Of a DNA stretch of 5,505 nucleotides, positions 1-3,566 are shown piece by piece. The position numbers and the translations under genes were made by a program. The notes under the pieces were generated by a model. That model saw only the letters and a list, made by a program, of their open reading frames with translations. It had not been told where the DNA came from and searched no databases. Origin of the DNA: Pseudomonadota bacterium (GTDB lineage Bacteria > Pseudomonadota > Gammaproteobacteria > Acidiferrobacterales > Acidiferrobacteraceae); contig JAJZZU010000203.1 in the NCBI GenBank assembly GCA_021797365.1, positions 1 through 5,505 of the forward strand. Direction: 5' to 3'. The stretch's first letter is position 1; each line of letters starts with the position of its first letter.

Positions 1-403
1 AATCGCCTCCATCAGGGCCAGCCTTCACCTGATCGCGCCCCTCGGTTTTCGCCTGGAGGACCGGCTGTTGCGTCGCGCCGGGCTCGATTATCACGAGTGG
101 GTGACGCTCAGCGTCCACCCGGATCTGGACACCTTCCGGAAAGATGCCGCTCCACGGCGCATCTGGGCGTTCTCGACACGCGCCGACCGTCTCTACACCG
201 AGGCCCGCTACGAGCCCGGGGACGCGCTGCTCTTCGGTCCCGAGACCCGCGGCCTGCCCGAGGAGGTGTTGACCTCAGTCCCCCCCGAACAGCGCCTGCG
301 GCTGCCGATGCGGCCGGGCAACCGCAGCCTGAACCTTTCGAACAGCGTCGCGGTGGCCGTCTTCGAGGCGTGGCGGCAACATCGGTTCGCGGGCGGCCGC
401 TAA
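1..403 (+). CDS. trmL: tRNA (cytidine/uridine-2'-O-)-methyltransferase TrmL, C-terminal part
   Basis: SPOUT-class (SpoU/TrmH family) methyltransferase that 2'-O-methylates the wobble nucleotide 34 of tRNA-Leu isoacceptors in the cytoplasm using S-adenosylmethionine. The gene enters from the left edge; the open frame runs from base 2, so the TTG at 68 is not the start. Visible family signatures are LHLIAPLGF and RRAGLDYHEW near the beginning, then the AdoMet-binding knot motifs FGPETRGLP and the SLNLSNSVAVAVFEAWRQ stretch near the C-terminus. About 134 codons are present of the roughly 155 usual for the family, so only about 20 N-terminal residues (including the PxNxGN motif) are missing. The residues just before LHLI read IASIRAS where relatives typically have a CANTGxx-like run, so the normally conserved Thr-Gly appears as Ile-Arg. 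trxC follows 64 bases downstream on the same strand and could be cotranscribed. The assignment is firm; activity of this copy is slightly uncertain. Confidence 0.93.
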   Translation, partial: IASIRASLHLIAPLGFRLEDRLLRRAGLDYHEWVTLSVHPDLDTFRKDAAPRRIWAFSTRADRLYTEARYEPGDALLFGPETRGLPEEVLTSVPPEQRLRLPMRPGNRSLNLSNSVAVAVFEAWRQHRFAGGR

Positions 404-455
404 GTACTGGAAAGCGCAAGGCCCAGGCCCCACATAGACCCCAGAAATTCGGTCT

Positions 456-460
456 GGAGG
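456..460 (+). promoter_or_regulatory. Ribosome binding site of trxC
   Basis: GGAGG lies 7 bases before the GTG at 468. It settles the start of trxC as GTG, because no in-frame ATG precedes the first zinc-ribbon cysteine. A short imperfect hairpin (AGACC at 436-440 with GGTCT at 451-455) ends directly against it. Confidence 0.8.
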
Positions 461-467
461 AACACCC

Positions 468-899
468 GTGTCGATCACACAACTGGTGTGCCCACACTGC
501 GGGCAAAAAAACCGGGTCCCGGCGGAACGTCTGGCCCAGAATCCCCGATGCGGGGCCTGCCACAATCCGCTCATCACAGGCGAGCCCATCAATGTCGACG
601 AGCGCGGATTTGCAGAGCACATCGCCGGCAACGAGCTCCCGGTCCTGGTCGATTTCTGGGCCCCGTGGTGCGGGCCATGCCGCATGATGGCCCCGGCCTT
701 CGCGCAGGCAGCCGCCGACCTCAAACTAAAGGCACGCTTCCTTAAGGTCAACACCGAGGACCAACAGGGGCTCGCGAGCCGCTATGACGTGCGCAGCATC
801 CCCACGCTCACGGTCTTCAAGGGCGGCCGCGAGGTCGCGCGCGTGGCCGGGGCCATGGATGCCGGCCGTCTCAAGGGGTGGATCGCCCCCCATCTCTAG
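468..899 (+). CDS. trxC: Thioredoxin 2 (zinc-ribbon thioredoxin TrxC)
   Basis: Cytoplasmic protein-disulfide reductase of 143 residues, close to the E. coli length of 139. It passes electrons from thioredoxin reductase to oxidised protein thiols, and in enterobacteria it is linked to oxidative stress. The N-terminal zinc ribbon has two CxxC pairs, C8/C11 and C28/C31, which distinguishes TrxC from TrxA. The thioredoxin fold follows, with the active site WCGPC at residues 67-71 and the cis-proline at P112 in SIPT. Every key residue is present. The GTG start is supported by GGAGG 7 bases upstream. It lies 64 bases after trmL on the same strand, so cotranscription is possible. I see no OxyR-like site, although one could not be recognised reliably by eye. 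Downstream comes a gene-free gap and then a convergent gene. The assignment is very secure. Confidence 0.97.
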   Translation: MSITQLVCPHCGQKNRVPAERLAQNPRCGACHNPLITGEPINVDERGFAEHIAGNELPVLVDFWAPWCGPCRMMAPAFAQAAADLKLKARFLKVNTEDQQGLASRYDVRSIPTLTVFKGGREVARVAGAMDAGRLKGWIAPHL

Positions 900-1102
900 C
901 CGATCGGGCGCGCGGAGCGGTGATAGCCGGGTCCCGCGCAAGGTGTTTAGTGTGAAGTCGGACGATCGCTTGGGCACGCGAGCGAAGACAGCAGGGCGGC
1001 GGACACGGGGAACACGATAGGTAAGGCACCCCGAGACTGGAAGGACGTCCGGCCTTTGTCCATGAATGGATCCGCAAGGGGCCACCGGCCCCTGGGGCAT
1101 TG
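900..1102. other. Gene-free gap between convergent trxC and the acrylyl-CoA reductase gene
   Basis: The 203 bases after the trxC stop hold no convincing gene on either strand; short open frames here are GC-driven and lack ribosome binding sites. Small structures are visible: GCGCGG at 910-915 pairs with CCGCGC at 934-939 across an 18-base loop, a possible weak terminator for trxC without a T-run; the palindrome GGACGTCC lies at 1043-1050; TCCAT-GA-ATGGA spans 1059-1070; and a compact hairpin lies at 1077-1093 (listed separately). No promoter is expected here, because both flanking genes end at the gap. Confidence 0.6.
1077..1093 (-). terminator. Possible transcription terminator hairpin after the acrylyl-CoA reductase gene
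   Basis: AGGGGCC (1077-1083) and GGCCCCT (1087-1093) form a perfect 7-bp, GC-rich stem with a 3-base loop. It begins 9 bases past the minus-strand stop codon at 1103-1105. The bases that follow on the minus strand start TTGCGG, so there is no real T-run and intrinsic termination is uncertain. The stem is symmetrical and could also slow transcripts arriving from trxC. Confidence 0.4.
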
Positions 1103-2092
1103 TCAGACGGGCTCGCCGGCGACGACCACGAGCGTACGCCCCGTACGTGTACCCTGGAGCAGTGCCGTGATCGCCGGACCGAGATGTTGACGGTCCACCA
1201 CCTGCTCGATATCCGCGAGATGCGAAAGCCGCCATGGGCCGGCGAGACGCGCCCACAGCTCGTCACGAACGGCGCGCGGACACTGTACGGAATCGATCCC
1301 GAGCAGGCGCACGCCGCGCAGGATGAACGGGAAGACCGAGCCCTGGAAACGGGTACCGGCGGCCATGCCGCAGGCCGCGACCGCCCCGCCATACCCGACC
1401 GCCTTGAGAACGTCGGCCAAGACCTCGCCACCGACCGTATCGATCGCCGCCGCCCATTGCGCCTTGTGCAGGGCCTTGTCGGAAGCGCCCCCATCCGTGG
1501 GCGCCACGACACGGGCCGCCCCCAAACCCCGGAGATAGGCCTCCGCGGCCGGCTTGCGGGTCAGGGCCGCCACCGTAAAGCCGAGCTTTACGAGCAACGA
1601 GATGGCCAGCGTGCCGACCCCGCCGGTGGCCCCGGTCACCAGGATCTCGCCTCGGGCCGGGTCGAGACCGGCCTGCAAAAGGGCGTCGACGCACAAGGCC
1701 GCGGTGAGGCCTGCGGTGCCGAGCACCATGCTGTCGCGCGCCGTCAGTCCCGCGGGAATGGGGATGATCCAGTCGTCAGGGACCCGGATATAGTCGCCAT
1801 AACCACCCCACACCTCCGTGCCCAGGCCATAGCCGGTCACGAGTACCGCACCGGCCGCGGGGTCGTCGGCGCGCACGCCCGCGGCATCGATGCCCGGCAC
1901 ATGGGGGAAGCGCTTGACGATGCCAGGCTCGCCGCGCGCGGCGAGGGCATCCTTATAGTTGAGGCTCGAATACTGGACGCGGATCAGGACGCCCGGGGAC
2001 TTCAGTTCATCGATAGGGCATCGCGCAAGACCCGCAGTAATGGCCCCGCGCCCCTCTTTATCGACCACATAGGCATCAAATACGGGGTCCAT
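1103..2092 (-). CDS. acuI: Acrylyl-CoA reductase (NADPH), YhdH/AcuI family
   Basis: Medium-chain dehydrogenase/reductase of 329 residues (family about 325-330), predicted to reduce acrylyl-CoA to propionyl-CoA with NADPH in the cytoplasm. The enzyme is used in dimethylsulfoniopropionate or 3-hydroxypropionate breakdown and in clearing toxic acrylyl-CoA. In order: an N-terminal GroES-like domain with SSLNYKDAL (42-50) and PGIDAAG (66-72); TGYGLG...WGG (86-97); GTAGLTAALCV (125-135); the nucleotide-binding loop VTGATGGVG (152-160); IDTVGG (217-222); CGMAAG (241-246); and FPFILRGVRLLGIDSV (254-269). It lacks the zinc-binding cysteines of classical alcohol dehydrogenases, as expected of this family. 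ATG at 2092 is chosen because the protein aligns from there and GAGGG (complement of 2098-2102) precedes it by 5 bases; the frame is open further upstream, but only through rpiA. The segment between PGID and TGYG is about five residues shorter than in E. coli YhdH as I recall it. It lies 26 bases after rpiA, probably cotranscribed. The substrate is inferred from family. Confidence 0.92.
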   Translation of the reverse strand: MDPVFDAYVVDKEGRGAITAGLARCPIDELKSPGVLIRVQYSSLNYKDALAARGEPGIVKRFPHVPGIDAAGVRADDPAAGAVLVTGYGLGTEVWGGYGDYIRVPDDWIIPIPAGLTARDSMVLGTAGLTAALCVDALLQAGLDPARGEILVTGATGGVGTLAISLLVKLGFTVAALTRKPAAEAYLRGLGAARVVAPTDGGASDKALHKAQWAAAIDTVGGEVLADVLKAVGYGGAVAACGMAAGTRFQGSVFPFILRGVRLLGIDSVQCPRAVRDELWARLAGPWRLSHLADIEQVVDRQHLGPAITALLQGTRTGRTLVVVAGEPV

Positions 2093-2118
2093 GCGCGCCC
2101 TCGCGGATTCGGTGCGCC

Positions 2119-2775
2119 CTAGGACAGGCGGCGCACCCCGTTGGCGGTCCCCAGTAACAGCACGTCGGCGCCGCGACGGGCAAACAGGCCATTGGTGACC
2201 ACGCCCACCATCTGGTTCAGACGCTCCTCCAGGGCCACAGGATCGAGGATCTTCAATCCATGCACGTCCAGGATCACGTTGCCATTGTCGGTCGTGAATC
2301 CCTGGCGCAGGACCGGCTCGCCGCCGAGCGCCGTGATCTCGCGGGCCACTAGGCTGCGCGCCATCGGGATCACCTCGACGGGTAGCGGAAAGCGCCCCAG
2401 GACCTCGACCAGCTTGCCTTCGTCCGCGATACAAACGAATGACCGGCTGGCCGCCGCCACGATCTTCTCGCGCGTCAACGCCCCACCACCGCCCTTGATC
2501 AGGGCGCGATGCACGGTGGCCTCGTCGGCGCCATCGACGTAGACGGCGAGCGTGCCGGCCTCGTTCAGGTCCACGACCGGAATACCGTGCCTCTTCAGCC
2601 GCTCGGCCGTTGCCACCGAGCTCGCCACCGCGCCGTCCAGACGGCCCTTGATGGTCGCCAGAAGGTCAATGAAGTAATTGGCCGTGCTGCCCGTGCCCAC
2701 GCCGATAATGCCGCTTTTGGGAACGAACTCCAGGGCGGCCTCGGCCGCCGCCTTCTTCATGTCGTCTTGGGTCAT
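2119..2775 (-). CDS. rpiA: Ribose-5-phosphate isomerase A
   Basis: Cytoplasmic enzyme that interconverts ribose-5-phosphate and ribulose-5-phosphate in the non-oxidative pentose phosphate pathway; in autotrophs it also serves the Calvin cycle. It has 218 residues against 219 in E. coli. The substrate-binding GTGST is at 27-31, DGADE at 81-85 (D81 and D84), [11 protein letters not shown] at 94-104 with catalytic base E103 and K94, and K121 in [17 protein letters not shown] (129-139) and [12 protein letters not shown] (162-173) are classic. All catalytic positions have the same numbers as in E. coli, which supports the ATG at 2775 with N-terminus MTQDDMKKA. The ribosome binding site is weak (AGGT about 12 bases upstream); Met6 at 2760 is a less likely alternative start. 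The stop codon is 26 bases before the acrylyl-CoA reductase gene on the same strand. The gene diverges from the barrel-protein gene across 188 bases. Confidence 0.97.
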   Translation of the reverse strand: MTQDDMKKAAAEAALEFVPKSGIIGVGTGSTANYFIDLLATIKGRLDGAVASSVATAERLKRHGIPVVDLNEAGTLAVYVDGADEATVHRALIKGGGGALTREKIVAAASRSFVCIADEGKLVEVLGRFPLPVEVIPMARSLVAREITALGGEPVLRQGFTTDNGNVILDVHGLKILDPVALEERLNQMVGVVTNGLFARRGADVLLLGTANGVRRLS

Positions 2776-2887
2776 GGGCGCAGGATACCTGGGCCCCGGG
2801 GCGAAGAAAAGGCCAGACCGTAAGGCCCCGGACCACGCCAAGGGCGGCAGGCCGTTGCGTGAAGGGGGGCATCTCCTGGAAACTAGG

Positions 2888-2934
2888 GGCAAACACATCC
2901 GGTCAAAGGCGCTGTTTGCCACTCGCAAGACCGG
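2888..2934. promoter_or_regulatory. Interleaved inverted repeats: possible operator or RNA pseudoknot
   Basis: GGCAAACA (2888-2895) is the exact reverse complement of TGTTTGCC (2913-2920). CCGGTC (2899-2904), inside that loop, is the exact reverse complement of GACCGG (2929-2934), outside it. The order stem1-stem2-stem1'-stem2' is the topology of an H-type pseudoknot, with linkers of 3, 8 and 8 bases. In a rightward transcript it would end 16 bases before the AAGGAG of the barrel-protein gene. As DNA, the 8-bp arms have centres 25 bp apart and could be a dimeric regulator's site; a further GCAA occurs at 2925-2928. The repeats are seen directly. Any function is inference, and the 6-bp repeat alone could easily arise by chance. 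Confidence 0.35.
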
Positions 2935-2950
2935 CTGAAATCGCAGCACA

Positions 2951-2956
2951 AAGGAG
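2951..2956 (+). promoter_or_regulatory. Ribosome binding site deciding the start of the barrel-protein gene
   Basis: AAGGAG sits 7 bases before the ATG at 2964, an ideal spacing, and favours this start over the in-frame GTG at 2859, which has no such site. It therefore supports translation of the unusual N-terminal extension. CTCCT at 2873-2877 is complementary to AGGAG here, though a 5-base match is weak evidence of pairing. Confidence 0.75.
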
Positions 2957-2963
2957 CCCTCGC

Positions 2964-3554
2964 ATGGATGAGCGCAGCCAGATCGTTAGTTTGCTATACG
3001 ATATTTATCATGTACTAACGAATAGACCGGCGCGGGCAAAGTCCCCGGCAAGACTGAAGCGCGATCCTGGCCCGCGTGGATACGGAGGCGCGCCCCTGCT
3101 GCTTTTATGGCTGGCGGGCACCCTGAGCGCACACGCCGCGCTGGTGTTCGCCGGCGGTCTTGGCATCGCCAATGAACCCGGGCCGAAGTTCAAGGCGGCG
3201 GCCATGGGCTACTACGCAGGCTCCCACTGGGAGGCCGGTTATTTAAATGAGGGCGTAAACTACGGGACCGACGGCATCTTCGCCCAGTACCGGCTCACCC
3301 GCGCCGTCACCAAACGACTGCTCGCGACCCTGGCCCTCGGCCCGGAGGTCCTCAATACCACCTACGATATCCGCCCCGGGGTGCGCACCAACGGCTACCA
3401 TCCGTCGCTGCTCGTCTCGCTATCTACCTCCTATCGACTGAGTCGGCGATGGCGGATCGGTGTGCGCTGGAACCACATCACCTTCCAGCAGTCGGCCCGG
3501 TTTGGCTATCGCGATGCCGACATGGTGGTCCTGACGCTGGGCTATGGACGTTAG
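2964..3554 (+). CDS. Probable outer-membrane beta-barrel protein, function unknown (faintly PagL-like)
   Basis: Protein of 196 residues that I cannot assign to a named family. Residues 1-40 are a hydrophilic/amphipathic segment with several Arg/Lys (LKR at 31-33). A hydrophobic stretch follows ([17 protein letters not shown], 42-58) ending in a signal-peptidase-I-like A-H-A, giving cleavage after about residue 58. The mature part of about 138 residues alternates polar and hydrophobic residues and is rich in Tyr, Trp and Gly ([59 protein letters not shown]), as expected of an 8-stranded outer-membrane barrel. Length and the WNHITF segment recall PagL-type lipid A deacylases (acyloxyacyl hydrolase-like), but the HxSN signature is not matched: His171 is followed at +2 by Thr. 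The last residue is Arg, with Tyr at -3, not the usual terminal aromatic. ATG at 2964 is fixed by AAGGAG. The stop is only 12 bases from that of the convergent GGDEF-EAL gene. Barrel and export are inferred; the function is open. Confidence 0.7.
   Translation: MDERSQIVSLLYDIYHVLTNRPARAKSPARLKRDPGPRGYGGAPLLLLWLAGTLSAHAALVFAGGLGIANEPGPKFKAAAMGYYAGSHWEAGYLNEGVNYGTDGIFAQYRLTRAVTKRLLATLALGPEVLNTTYDIRPGVRTNGYHPSLLVSLSTSYRLSRRWRIGVRWNHITFQQSARFGYRDADMVVLTLGYGR
2983..3021. repeat. Perfect 8-bp inverted repeat in an AT-rich patch at the gene's 5' end
   Basis: TCGTTAGT (2983-2990) and ACTAACGA (3014-3021) are exact reverse complements separated by 23 bases, with arm centres 31 bp apart, about three helical turns. 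The patch 2981-3025 has about 31% G+C by hand count in otherwise very GC-rich DNA. It lies inside the coding sequence, 19 bases past the ATG. It could be an operator, an mRNA stem or chance; no function is established. Confidence 0.5.
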
Positions 3555-3566
3555 CGGGCTGGGCGC

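Larger units (their letters stand above)
2776..2963. promoter_or_regulatory. Divergent intergenic region between rpiA and the barrel-protein gene
   Basis: These 188 bases must hold the promoters of the rpiA transcript (leftward) and the barrel-protein gene (rightward). No strong sigma-70 promoter stands out. Rightward, TTGCGT (2855-2860) and AAACTA (2880-2885) are 19 bases apart, a poor match. Leftward, TTGACC (complement of 2901-2906) resembles a -35 box, but only a poor -10 (GTTTCC) lies 17 bases beyond it. The right half carries two interleaved inverted repeats, listed separately. Confidence 0.55.

Noticed and set aside
68..70. TTG at 68 as start of the first gene
   Set aside because: The frame is open to the left edge, and upstream codons encode the family motif LHLIAPLGF, so the gene is truncated by the window.
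1100..2122. Plus-strand 340-codon open frame opposite the acrylyl-CoA reductase gene
   Set aside because: Composition is Arg/Gly/Ala-rich with no recognisable domain; it mirrors a confidently identified gene and is a product of high G+C content.
2093..2434. Upstream extension of the acrylyl-CoA reductase frame giving a 443-residue protein
   Set aside because: The extra 114 codons lie in another frame of rpiA, which is unmistakable there; family alignment and a ribosome binding site support the ATG at 2092.
2878..2906. Leftward sigma-70 promoter for rpiA with TTGACC as -35
   Set aside because: At 16-18 bases spacing no acceptable -10 box is present, so it is only mentioned as a possibility.
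2859..2963. GTG at 2859 as start of the barrel-protein gene
   Set aside because: No ribosome binding site precedes it, while the ATG at 2964 has AAGGAG at ideal spacing; it would also place the interleaved repeats inside the coding region.
2991..3019. Promoter-like TTGCTA with ACTAAC 17 bases later inside the barrel-protein gene
   Set aside because: The -10 match is poor, and AT-rich sequence readily produces such resemblances.
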